From Craterostigma plantagineum (lineage: Eukaryota > Streptophyta > Magnoliopsida > Lamiales > Linderniaceae): a stretch of DNA of 64,000 nt. Both the position numbers and the translations under genes were made by a program. The stretch's first letter is position 1, and each line of letters begins with the position of its first letter. Below are positions 21,615-32,703 of the stretch, one piece after another. Below the pieces are notes generated by a model. It ran no database searches. It was not told where the DNA came from and worked only from the letters and a program-made list of their open reading frames with translations. Where the stretch lies: the NCBI GenBank assembly GCA_027422505.1, contig JAPQWV010000017.1:20647501-20711500 (forward strand). The letters are read 5' to 3'.

Positions 21615-23341
21615 TGATCGCGTGTGTGTATGTTTAAATAAAAGATCGTGCGAGTACGTCAAGTAATAATTAAAACGAATATATTATAACTAGAATCATG
21701 CGCGATAGGCAGTGTACCTATCGTTTGTAATATAGCTATAGCGAATATCCGAGTATCGAACACGAGGAATAAATTGAGTACTAGTATTAACCTATCGACT
21801 CGATATTTAACCTAAATAAAATAACAGGATTTGTTTATATTACGAACTAACTTAACAGAGCAACTTAAAGGATCGGAAGACTAAGGAACACAACTAGAAG
21901 TAATAAGAGTGACTTAAGATGACAAATATGTGTCCGGGATTCGAATCCCGCTGAGTTTTTGTTGGCTAAGGCTTACGGAATATCGCTCCTACGTGATTAT
22001 CGACTAAATCGCAGTAATTTCCTACCCACTAACGGATTTGCTGTCGCCCTAAACGTTCGTGGGGATCTAAGTTAGCGATTACTAGACGGCGAGGATCGAG
22101 TATTTGCTGTCGCCCTATACTCGAATCCTAACGTCTACGAACGGCCTAATCGTTATTTAGCTGTCGCCCTAAACGATATACCACACATGCATATCAACAC
22201 ATAGACATATTGATACGAAGAAACAATATCATAGAACGATAAATAGTCGAATACACGTGTTCACGACTATCCTACGCCTTAACTACACCATAACCCAACG
22301 TTCATCTATTCCCAAACACACAAGAGAATTAGCTACTCATATTGAACGTCACAACAACGAGATTTAAGGGAAAGGAGGATAGAGAACTCATAAAAACTTC
22401 CCTAAGAAGTGAATATGGCGTTTCTGAGGTGGAGCTCTCATTCCTCGATCGTATGAGCGTAGCTTCGTTGTTGGATCATCCCTTGAGCTTCTCCGAATCA
22501 CGAGGCTTCTTCTAGTGTTCTTCCTCCTCCTTTTCTCTAAGTTTTCGTCCCTCTGAAGTTCTCCTCAGTTCTAAGGAGCATCCCCTTTTTATGCTTCGAA
22601 AATGGGCTAAAATCCTGAATTTTGGCACGTTCACGGCCTCTTAACGGGCCTTCACGGCCGTGACGGCGGCTTTAAACCCTATTTCTTGACTTTCTGGCAC
22701 TAGTCACGGCCTCGTGCAACACTCTTCACGGCCGTGAAGGCGGCTAGAACCCTAAATATTGACTTCTGTGGCACAGGTCACGGGCACGTACATCTACATT
22801 CACGGCCGTGACACGAAGGGCTTCCCATCATCGCTCTCTGTCCAGGTTCACGGCTTCATACATAGGAGTTCACGGCCGTGACTTTAAAGATCTTGAGCTA
22901 CTGCTCGTTTTCACGGCCTCCTACATAGGAGTTCACGGCCGTGAGTTGATCTACTTCAACTCTCTGCCGCTATTCACGGTCTCTTGCAAGGTATTCGCGG
23001 CCGTGAACATCATTCTTGTGCTTACTGCCCGAGTCCACGGTTTCTCGCTTGAGGCTTCACGGCCGTGAACCGTGCAGTTTCTGTATCAGAGACTTACTGC
23101 CAGGATTCACGGCTTCGTGCTAGTGCAGTCACGGCCGTGACTTGCTCCTGTCAGCTTCATATTTTGCCATTTTCGCGTCGTTTTCGCCTCGTTTTCGTTC
23201 CTCTTTGCTCCATAATCATTCGAAGGTCCTACAATATTTAAATGGGTGTAAATAGAGCCAATAAATGCATGGAATGATCAAAAATTTCATATTATAACCC
23301 AAATAAACATAACAATAAACGTATTAAAAATACGTTTATCA
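21615..23341 (-). repeat. 5' LTR of Athila B with eight-unit palindrome array
   Basis: On the - strand it begins TGATAAACG at 23341 and ends CGATCA at 21615 (1727 bp). Palindromes TCACGGCCGTGA start (plus coordinates) at 22652, 22726, 22800, 22870, 22933, 22995 (TCGCGGCCGTGA), 23057 and 23129, spaced 62-74 bp. The array ends about 60 bp before a TATA box (CATAAAAAGG read on -, 22585-22594). The three AGGGCGACAGC repeats of R/U5 are present at 22035-22170. Confidence 0.92.
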
Positions 23342-24178
23342 GTCAGCCTACATTACAATGGTTGAGACAGTCGTCAATCAACTTCGAAGAAATGGTGAAG
23401 AAGTTGCGGAGAATCGTGTAGTCGAGAAAATACTTAGATCCTTGACTGATGCCTTTGAGAACGTAGTTTGCGCCATTGAGGAGTCCCGAGACCTGGAGAA
23501 AATGAAGGTGAACGAGCTCACTAGTTCGCTGGAAGCTCATGAACAACGAAAAAACCGAAAAAACAAGAAGTAGCGGAAGAGGCTTTGCAAGCAAAGGCGA
23601 CCGTCAAGGACGAAAAGGCGTTGTATACGAACTTCAATCGAGGAAGAGGACGTGGTCGTGGCGGTCGCGGCGGTGGTCGCGGTCGAGGAAATAACAACGA
23701 CGAAGGGCAATCAAACCAACAAAACTCTAGAGGTCGAGGTCGAGGAAGAGGAAGAGGACGAGGTCGCTCAAATCGACCAAACGTTGATTGCTACAACTGC
23801 GGAAAGCATGGACATTTTGCAAGAGACTACTGGTCCGAAAAGAAGGTAGACGAAAATCTGAACCTCGCTGTGAAGGAAACAAACGACGACAATGTGATAC
23901 TCCTAGCAAGCGAAGAGTCAAGCCCGGGCGATGAACAAACATGGTACTTGGATACAGGAGCGAGTAATCACATGTGTGGTTACAAACACTTGTTTTCTAC
24001 TTTGGAAGACACTGTTGCTGGTCATGTCTCGTTTGGAGATAAATCACGTATGAGCGTGAAAGGCCGAGGGACAATTCTCATTGATTGCAAGGATGGGGTG
24101 GATCGATATATCTCCAACGTCTTCTATGTACCTAACACGAAGAGCAACATTTTAAGCTTGGGACAACTGTTGGAGTGA
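23342..24178 (+). pseudogene. Copia A gag C-terminal part, zinc knuckle and protease
   Basis: The gag core ends at a stop near 23571 after LTSSLEAHEQ; a frameshift leads to the next frame (from about 23585). That frame has an Arg/Gly-rich stretch (RGRGRGGRGGGRGRG), the CCHC knuckle CYNCGKHGHFARDYW with the last Cys replaced by Tyr, and the protease box WYLDTGASNHMCG. It then runs to a TGA at 24178 in what should be GQLLExGYSVL. The lost Cys in the knuckle would by itself weaken RNA binding. Confidence 0.85.
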
Positions 24179-25330
24179 GGATATTCTGTCCTTATGGAAG
24201 GAAGAATGCTATTCTTGAGAGTTCGAAACAAGAGATTGATTGCTCAAGTAAAAATGAGCAGTAATCGGGTGTTCAAAATGAACATTTCTTGTGTTCATGA
24301 GAAGTGTCTAAAGGCAGAAGTTGATGAAATGACGAAGCTATGGCATCTCCGGTATGGCCATCTAAACTATGATGCACTGAAGCGACTCAAAGAAGATGAG
24401 ATGGTAAAAGGTTTGGACGATATAAGCTCGAACAACAAAATTTGTGAATCGTGTGTTCTGAGCAAAAGTACGAGGAACTCATTCCCTAAGGAAAGCCACA
24501 GATCAACGAGGGTGCTTGAACTAATCCACATGGATATATGTGGACCAATCTCGCCAGCGTCATTGGGAAACATCGGTATTTTATCACGTTCATCGATGAT
24601 TGCTCTCGAAGAACGTGGATCTACTTCCTCAAAGAAAAAGCGGAGGCGTTCAACACATTCAAAAGGTTCAAGGTGTTGACCGAAAACCTGAGTGGTGCAC
24701 GAATAAAAATATTAAAATCGGACCGAGGAGGCGAGTTCACATCTAAAGAGTTCGAAACTATTGCATCGAAAACGGCATTAGAAGGCACTTGACGGCATCT
24801 TACTAACCCCAACAGAATGGCGTCGCGGAGCGAAAAAATCGAACAATTCTCAACATGGTGCGGAGCATGCTGAAAACGAAAACATCCCGAAGGAGTTTTG
24901 GGCGGAGGTCGCTAGGTGCTCAGTGTATCTACAAAATCGGTGTTCTACAGCGAGCCTTCGAAAAACAACACCTCAGGAAGCTTGGTGTGGAGTTAAGCCT
25001 TCGGCGGCGCATTTGAAGGTGTTCGGGAGTGTCGCGTACGCTTATATACCCAATCAGAAACGAACAAAGCTAAACGACAAAAGTGAAAAACTGATTTTCG
25101 TCGGGTATGATGAAAAATCGAAGGTGTACAAGTTATTCAACCCGGTTACAAAGAAGATGATTGTGAGCTGCGATGTGCGGGTTGATGAAAGCGGCACATG
25201 GGATTGGAGCTCGGGAGAAAAAAGAAATCGAGAAATGTATACTTTCATATCTGATCTGGTGGATAGCGACCTAACGACTGAAACAAATGAGGCAGCTCCG
25301 TCGGTGTCGGATGACGAGGACGAACCAGCC
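24179..25330 (+). pseudogene. Copia A integrase
   Basis: GAG-pre-integrase domain LWHLRYGHLNYDALKRL with CESC at 24448, then MDICGPISPAS. A shift near 24565 leads to RYFITFIDDCSRRTWIYF and KILKSDRGGEFTSKEF, which hold the first two Asp residues of the D-D-E triad. A further stop near 24790 and shifts near 24830 break the region with the catalytic Glu ([14 protein letters not shown], in pieces). The C-terminal part ([29 protein letters not shown]) is open. Confidence 0.82.
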
Positions 25331-26922
25331 ATGGAGAAGATCAGAAGCATGCATGATCTATACCAATCCACCGAACAAGTCCACCTGGTATGTTTTATGG
25401 CTGATGCTGAGGATATATCGTACAAACAAGCTCTTGCAGATGAAAAGTGGCGTTCAGCAATGTTGGAGGAAATGCGTTCAATCGAAAAAAACGAGACATG
25501 GGAGCTTGTGACGTTGCTTGAAGGACATAGAACGATTGGCGTCAAGTGGATTTTTAAAAAGAAGCTCAACTCTGAAGGGAAAGTCGCCAGATATAAAGCA
25601 CGGCTCGTAGCGAAGGGTTACAAGCAAAAAGTTGGAATTGATTATGATCAAGTTTTTGCACCCGTGGCACGGATGGAGACGATACGGCTATTGATCTCTC
25701 TTGTAAATGCGCTGGAAAATCCTTCAAATGGATGTCAAATCGGCGTTCTTAAATGGTTCGCTTCAAGAAGGGGTTTATGTTGAGCGGCCGCCGGGTTTTG
25801 TGAAGTCGGGTACGGAGGTATTGAAGCTGAATAAGGCATTATACGGCCTGAAGCAGGCACCGCGTGCTTGGAACATTCGACTAGACACCTACCTGAAGAG
25901 TCGTGGCTTCGTGTCCATACTAGCATGCGCTTTACGTCAAAAACCAGGGCAGCGGTATACTTTATGTTGCAATATATGTTGATGATCTAATATTCACAGG
26001 AAACGACATTGCGATGATCGAACGGTTGAAGAACGAGATGAAAGACGAGTTCGAAATGACAGATTTGGGGTTAATGTCTTACTTCTTGGGTCTTGAAGTA
26101 AAGCAAGACGAGTCGGGAATTCATGTTTCACAAGAAACATACGCGAAGACAATCTTGAATAAGTTCAAGATGAGCGATTGCAACCCGGTAAAGACTCCGG
26201 TCGAATATGAAATAAAACTGTCGCGCTACGATGAAGGAAAGGTGGTGAACGAGACGTTGTATAGAAGTGCAGTCGGGAGCTTACGATATCTGACAAGCAC
26301 GAGGCCTGATTTGGCATATGGTGTTGAGTTGGTGAGTCGATATATGGAAAAACCAATATCTACACATTGGAAAGCTGTAAAAAGAATTCTCCGTTACGTG
26401 AAAGGTACGACATCGCTCGGTCTGTTTTATCCATACAGTAATGAACATGCCATTGTTGGTTACTCCGATAGTGATTGGAGTGGTGATCAAGATGATCGAA
26501 AAAGCACAACGGGGTTCGCGTTCTTTGTCGGAGGAACAGCATTCACGTTGGCATCAAAGAAGCAACCCATTGTGACATTATCGACTTGCGAAGCCGAATA
26601 CGTCGATGCATCTGCGTGTGTGTGTCATGCGATATGGCTAAGAAAGCTTATGAAGGAGTTGGGGCTTCCACATGAAAGAGCTACGCAGATTCGAGTTGAT
26701 AACAAGTCGGCAATAGAGCTGAGGAAAAATCCGGTCCAACACGAACGGAGCAAACACATAGACGTTCGCTTCCATTCGATACATGAGCATGTGAAAAATG
26801 AGGAGGTAGAAGTGATACACGTGGGAAGTCAAGATCAATTAACGGACATTTTTACAAAGGCGTTAGCAGTCGAGCCGTTCGAGAAGTTCAGAAATAGGCT
26901 TGGAATGCGTGGAAGAGAATGA
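25331..26922 (+). pseudogene. Copia A reverse transcriptase and RNase H
   Basis: RT starts with [22 protein letters not shown] and [28 protein letters not shown] shift near 25715 leads to [21 protein letters not shown] and [12 protein letters not shown]. Near 25930-25990 the YVDDL box is split by another shift. From 26014 the frame is open for 302 codons: YFLGLEVKQ, YRSAVGSLRYLTSTRPDLAY, RNase H motif GYSDSDWSGDQDDRKSTTG, TLSTCEAEYVDAS and HIDVRFHSIHEHV, ending at TGA 26922. Confidence 0.87.
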
Positions 26923-26939
26923 TCAAGCTTAGGAAGGGA

Positions 26940-27203
26940 TGTTGAAATAATAAGCTTGACCATCAGTGATGAACCGAGGAGTCACTCAGAATAACAGATG
27001 ATGAATCAGTCAAGTTAAGAAGACTAGGAGACCTGTTTGTTAATTAATCATTATCTAAATGACTCTATATAATGTCTATGCTACGTATGATGGTGAAGTA
27101 AGGCCAATAATAAAAATCTCAAGGTTCGGCCCCTCTCTTATTAAGCACATCAAGACACAGAAAAACACATATAAAAACTATCAATCATCATCAAGTTTCA
27201 ACA
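26940..27203 (+). repeat. 3' LTR of copia A
   Basis: It begins TGTTGAAA directly after the purine tract AGGAAGGGA and ends TTTCAACA, a perfect 8-bp inverted end pair. Length 264 bp. An AATAAAAATC near 27109 may be its poly(A) signal. Confidence 0.8.
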
Positions 27204-28328
27204 GAAAAACCCTAATATCAAGGGAGATTTAAGTCGTGGCGGATATTGGTCACTGATAAATTTCCTGATAAATCGTCAATTGGTCTCAATTGAGTTAAAC
27301 AGATTTTTTCTACATATATTAAAAGAAAAAACAATTTCGTATCTATTAAAATTATTTGATAATATTATATTTTGTTTTATTGCCCACGCGTATAGTGTGC
27401 AAGAAATACTAGTATAACATTCATGACATATAAACTCCATTCTTATAAATTTTCATTAATTTGTGTCGCTGATAAAGAATTTGCCTCGACCGATTCAATT
27501 TTATTATAAAGTATAATTTCCATAAATTAGGTAGATGGCCTCCTCATTAGAATTTAAATATATAGCCACCTTCTTAAAATATATATTATTATATTTTATT
27601 ATATTAAGGGTGGGGGCAGGATAAACCGTCAAATGATCGTCAATTGAGATTGAAAAAAATTAATTCATAAAATTAATAAAAATCACTAACTACCTGTAAT
27701 AGCTATATTTGTTTGGTACTATTTCTTAGTTAATTACTATCATACTTTAAATTTATAACAAATCAATTGTTTCTTTTTACAAATTTATAACATACAAATT
27801 AAATTTAAATTATGATTGAAATATTTCACACTTAAAGTAAATTTAAAAGAAAAATATTTACTCAAATAGCACACAAATTTGAGTGTGCAAAATTTCTATC
27901 TAACTTAAAGGACAGTACCCTTATTTAATAATACACAATGAATCGATTAAACCTATTAAATTACTATTCATTTCCACAGTTTCTTGTCGTTTTCCTCCTT
28001 TTAAAGCTCTAAAATTTCACTTTCACTTTCACATTTTACAGTTCAACTTCTTTGAAATCGTGCTCTCTCAAGCAGGTGTAGATTTATCAGAGAAGGTGTT
28101 TCGGATTTCACAGCATCACTTCGATTTTTTAAAGATCCAGAAAATTCACTTCGATTTGGAACAAGGCAGCGACCAAGAAGGTGCATTTTAATTTATTTTC
28201 CGCAAGCAGTATTAGAATATTTGCTTCCTTTCCCACTTGCGTGCTTTCTAGATGATGACCAAATATGCACAATTAAACCTCTCTGCATATGAGTCTCTTG
28301 TGAGTTCTGAAGACCCGATAGCATACAA
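27204..28328. other. AT-rich gap without recognised gene
   Basis: No credible ORF. A stretch near 27255-27320 (GTCAATTGG...CAGATTTTTTCTACAT) is similar to 40510-40565, so it is probably a shared old repeat. Pyrimidine-rich DNA at 28000-28200 looks like an untranslated leader, but I can attach it to no gene. Confidence 0.4.
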
Positions 28329-28732
28329 CAAGGGTCCCCTGTAGAGTACGTCCACATGGGCCGTACTCGTTTGCAGGGGACCCTTGTGGAATTCGCAAGG
28401 GACCATTGTACATATGCAAGGGACCATTGTACCTACAGTCATAGATGATATCTACTTGAGTGGTTTTAGTGGTTTTGCAAGACCCACGTCCGTTGACTTA
28501 TGCACACAAGATCGTGGGTCCTTCCAGTAACTACATGATGGTGATTTGCAAGACCCATAGGACGTTTGTGCATCAGACAGTGGGCCGTTCTTGAGACACA
28601 ACGAACATAGATGTGCGTGGGTACCTTGCATATATGCACGGGTCTCCTGCTTATATATGGGGGTCCCTTGGGTCCAATGGACGGGTCCCGTGCTAGAATG
28701 AGAGTATTTAAGCAGGAGACCCGCACGCATAT
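28329..28732. repeat. Cluster of GGGTCCC hairpins
   Basis: At 28329-28386 CAAGGGTCCCCTGTAGAGTACG faces its near reverse complement across an 11-base loop. At about 28629-28732 ATATGCACGGGTCTCCTGCTT faces AAGCAGGAGACCCGCACG around a further GGGTCCC/GGGACC pair. Related pieces with TGCACGGGTCCCATGCA-like words occur again near 29620-29680 and 32440-32510. It may be a dispersed degenerate repeat that was split by the MITEs between. Confidence 0.55.
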
Positions 28733-28961
28733 TCAAGGGAAAATACACTTATATGCGTTGAAAACTTGTGCAGCGTTGAAACCTGCACTCACGGTTTAGC
28801 GGTCGATTGGACAAATATGAGAATGCCGATCTATAACTCCGATCTGTCGTACGTCATCAACATGCGGTTCATGAAGGGTGTAGTGCCTGCTTTACGATTA
28901 GTGCTTCCACGTGCTTTGGTGCGCTTAGGGTTAATTAAAAACATGTTTCATAAGTGGGAGG

Positions 28962-29486
28962 TAGGGTTGCAAACGAATCGAACTTTTTTTGTTCGATTCG
29001 CGATTCGATTCGAAATTTTAAGATTCGAATTCGATTTAACATACGAATCCGAATAAGAATATTTTTTTATTCGAGAAATATACGAATACTAATATGAAAT
29101 CACAATACTCGATTCGAAATTAATCGAATTATTCGATACGAATAATATAACAAAGTATAGTATAATTAATATATATTCACATATAATATATGATAACTCA
29201 CTAAAACATTTAAACATAATATGTTATAATTCAATATGTGTTTAAATATAATTCAATATATATTTTAAATATCATATTGTTTATATTTTATTAAATAGAA
29301 AATGAAATATGACTTTGAATACGAATATTCGATATTCGATTCGAATATTCGAGAAAATATGCGTTCGAATAAGAATCGATTTTATGATTCGATTAAATAT
29401 TCGAATTCGTATTCGTGTTCGATTGTTATCCGAATACGACTAGAATATTGTGGTATTCAACTCGATTCGATTCGTTTGCAACCCTA
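28962..29486. mobile_element. hAT-type MITE 1 (525 bp)
   Basis: Ends TAGGGTTGCAAACGAATCGA and its reverse complement (TCGATTCGTTTGCAACCCTA) form a 20-bp TIR. The perfect 8-bp target duplication GTGGGAGG is at 28954-28961 and 29487-29494. The interior is full of GATTCGAAT-like words and could fold back along much of its length. No coding capacity. Confidence 0.9.
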
Positions 29487-29715
29487 GTGGGAGGTGTCGT
29501 GCCATCGAAATTAGTGCTTCCTACGTCCATTAAGTATTTTTCTATTTACAACTTTGCATTTTTATTTAGTATTTCAATTGATTACAAATTGGGCGGCATT
29601 TTTCTTGTTTTTAAGTTGTATGTGCGGGCCCGTTGCAGGTATGCACGAGTCTCCTGGACATTTACACGGGTTCCCATGCACGACATGAATCCCTAAAATT
29701 CTAAACCCCTAACCA

Positions 29716-30583
29716 CAGTGGCAGACCCAGCCCATTGGGCCTGGTGGGGTCAAAGTTTCAGCCCTGTTCAATTAATATATGGCCTATATTAAAAACAAGA
29801 TAAAATGCTGAAATGGGGGGTCGAACCTGGGTCTCATCATGCCAAGACTAGGGTGACAAATTTCACGGTGAACCATCCCCGTCGGATCCCAAGGCTATTG
29901 GGACGGGGAATCCCCGGTCAAAATGAGGATGGGGAGTTGACGGTGATTCCCCGTCGGTGAAAGAGTGGGGATGGGACGGGGATGGTAATCATGTTTTCCA
30001 CCCATCCCCGTCCCCGAACCCGGTCCCGTTTGAGTCAAATGGTGATTCACCATTCTCCCAATAGATTTGTTAATAAATAATATGAAAAACTAATTTGAAC
30101 CAAGAATTTTCATAGATCATCCTTTTATATTCAAGATCTTAATAAAAAAAATTCAACTCTCAATATATGTTCTTCACAATACACGCATATTTCAATCACA
30201 TATTATATCAATGCTTATATTCCAATATCATATTTACATATTAATTTGTCTATTGTTGCAAAAAATAATAATTTATTGGATATATGGGGAACTCGAATCC
30301 CCATGGGAAACTCGATCCCCAAACGGTGATTACCCATCCGCGAACCAATTCATCCTGAACGGTGAATTAGCGGGGATGGTATAAAGAACGAGAATTTGGT
30401 ATGAGTACGGTATGTCCATTACCAGCCCCGAACCCGCCCATTGCCACCCCTAGCCAAGACTCTTCACTTGGGGGGTCGAACCACTGGACTAGAGACACTT
30501 GTGGAAAATTTGTCTGCATATATTACTTAGCAGTCTTGCGGCCGGGGGGTCAAGTGACCCCCCAAGGGTATACGTGGGTCCTG
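29716..30583. mobile_element. hAT-type MITE 2 (outer), split by MITE 3
   Basis: It starts CAGTGGCAGACCCAG and ends GTGGGTCCTG; the 8-bp target duplication CCTAACCA is at 29708-29715 and 30584-30591. Without the inserted MITE 3 it is about 256 bp. The CAGTGGC...ACCCA start is common in plant hAT MITEs. Confidence 0.75.
29849..30452. mobile_element. hAT-type MITE 3 (604 bp), nested in MITE 2
   Basis: Ends TAGGGTGACAAA and TTGCCACCCCTA; perfect 8-bp target duplication GCCAAGAC at 29841-29848 and 30453-30460. Subterminal CCATCCCCG/CGGGGATGG words repeat on both sides. Confidence 0.9.
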
Positions 30584-30593
30584 CCTAACCATT

Positions 30594-31480
30594 AAAATCA
30601 AATAAATAACAAAACAAAAATTATCTTGAAATAAAAATATAAATTAAATTAAATTAGTAATACTAAAGTCAATTAAAAATAAAATAGAAAATAAAAATTA
30701 TATTTAAAATAAATAAATGAAAATTAATAAAGAAGAGAGAAGAGGTTGTTAAATATTTAAAACTAAAGAATAACTATTAAAGAACTAAAAAGTATAAAGA
30801 ATAATTATTAAAAACTAAAAAAGTAAAAATTAATAAAGATAAAAATGCCACTGGAGGTTTACGAGACTCTTTGACCTCCCTGCCAAGTTAACGAGGACGT
30901 AATCGTCTTAGATTCGAAAATTCTTCAAGATTCTTTTTATAGTAACATATATAAATTAGGTAATTTCAAAGAATTTTTACGAAAGTATCTAATTTAAAAG
31001 GATTAGATGATACTTTTAAATTATACAATTTATATATACAAAGTAATTTTTTTAACAAAAGATGTTGTCGAGAACTGGGAGGATTGCATCCATGTTAACT
31101 TGGCATGGACATGACGAGAAATTCTCCTAAACTTCCATTCGATTTTTTGTCTTTATTTATGTTTTATTTACTTTTTAGTTTTGATAAAAAAAATATATAC
31201 TTTATTTATTTTTATTCTTAAGATGTTCTATCTTTCTGTATTTATTTTATTTTAACTTAGTTTATTTTTCAATGTATTTTTATTTTTTTCCTTTATTTTT
31301 ATTTATTTTAATTAATTATTTTTTAAAAATAGTTTTTATTCGCTCTCTGTTTTTTATTTTTTAATATTATTTTAAATATATTTTTATGCACTCTCTATTT
31401 TATATTTTTTATTGTTACTTTTAATTTTATTTTTTATTCTCTCTATTTTTATTTTATTTTAGTTTGTTACTGTTTTTCCT
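30594..31480. repeat. Possible long-inverted-repeat element
   Basis: A/T-rich arms (about 30594-30860 rich in A, 31130-31470 rich in T) are roughly inverted. Near the centre TGCCAAGTTAACGAGGACGTAATC (30882 on) pairs with the reverse complement of about 31070-31100. Ends and target duplication are not clear. No gene is seen from here to 32508. Confidence 0.4.
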
Positions 31481-32508
31481 TTTCGGGAATTTTTTCCCTT
31501 TCTAAAAGTAATTATGTTTTTTTAAGTCTGACCGATCACATACTGACATGTATCATTTTCTATCAAAATTAGTCAAACCAACGGAGGGACTAAATTGGTT
31601 CAAAATTAACAACATCGGAGACTAAATTGGTCAATGGGGTAAACAAGGTGGACTATACTTGGTTTTCTCCCAATAATATATCTTATGATGCAATTAAATT
31701 CGCTACATAATGAATTACAATATTAACCATATATGTTAAGCATTTAAAGATCAACTCATTATTATCTTAATTAACTGACTACAATTTTCACTTCTTATTT
31801 CAATTACTTAATTGCCTACAATTTTACCTATTCAGTTACTAATCATATAATAAAGATTCCAAACAAAATTAAAGATGTTGTTACAACAACTAAAGCTTTT
31901 TCTGCACATGCTTGTTTAGGCACCTTAACCTTCAAATTGACAACATTTTCTTAAAGATCTATTTTTAAACTTTAATGCATGAATCTTCTCCAACATGTTT
32001 TTGATTATCTAATTACAAAAGTTTCAATCTTTCGGAAACATTTCACATAAATTGTGCAACATCACTCTCCCACCTAAAAGTTTTGCAATTGCTACCCTAC
32101 AAACATGCCACCACGATAATTACAAAAGTAAACCACCATATGTAACAATACATTAGATTTGCACTTACATGCCAATAACCACAACCATAGAACCATTCTC
32201 CTGATCTCAATCCTTTCGTCGCTATCTACAGTTTTGTCACAACACCATGACTGCATTTTATAACATTTTCAGAAATTGAATCCCTTGCACGTGAAGAAGA
32301 TCAATGATTGGTGAAGCTGGGCTTCATTTGCCTCTAGGTTTTTACAGTGAATAAGAACAATGAGTCATGGGACCGTGTAGATTTATTTTCGAATAACAAC
32401 GGGGCGTGCATCATAGGAAAATTTACTTTCGACAAATCCCTGCATATGTGCACGGATCCCATGCACTATACACGCATGCTCGTGTGCATATTCAGGGCAC
32501 CTTGCACA

Positions 32509-32650
32509 TAGGGATGGCAATGGGACGGGTCTGAAGTGGGTTTATATTTTACGGACTCGAGACCCGCCAGCCACACCTCAAGAAAAACCCCAACCCCGGA
32601 TAAGCCGGGTGTGGCAGGTCTGAACCACAACTCGGTTGCATTTTTTTTCT
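32509..32650. mobile_element. hAT-type MITE fragment (one end)
   Basis: TAGGGATGGCAATGGGACGGGTC is a typical hAT MITE start, followed by GGGTTT and CCCGCC words. The other end is not found; copia B begins within about 70 bp. Confidence 0.45.
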
Positions 32651-32703
32651 TAACAAACATTTTAAGTTTTAAATTCATATATCTTTTGGAGTGGACAGAA
32701 ACC

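Larger units (their letters stand above)
16631..23341 (-). mobile_element. Athila-type Ty3 retrotransposon B, 5' part
   Basis: On the - strand: 5' LTR 23341-21615, primer site 21609-21592, gag from 21408, then protease, RT, RNase H and integrase down to 16631, where element A interrupts it. It is closely related to A, with different frameshifts and stops. It lies in the gag region of copia A; the right flank is gtcag (23342-23346), and the left target duplication is outside the window. Confidence 0.92.
23342..27203 (+). mobile_element. Ty1/copia element A, 3' part, degenerate
   Basis: Order gag, CCHC knuckle, protease, integrase, RT, RNase H, 3' LTR on the + strand, typical of copia. The gag core VVEKILRSLTDAFENVVCAIEES and the short 264-bp LTR fit the Tork type. 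Its 5' LTR and first gag half lie beyond element B to the left of the window. Multiple frameshifts and stops show it is the oldest layer of the nest. Confidence 0.88.

Noticed and set aside
23652..23849. Acidic/valine-rich frame over the copia gag knuckle
   Set aside because: Frame-shifted reading of the Arg/Gly-rich and CCHC coding DNA.
25054..25569. 171-codon - strand frame over copia integrase/RT
   Set aside because: Shadow of the + strand pol gene, which has clear motifs.
28453..28748. Frames of 86-98 codons on the - strand
   Set aside because: They run through the GGGTCCC hairpin cluster and look like repeat translation, with no known domain.
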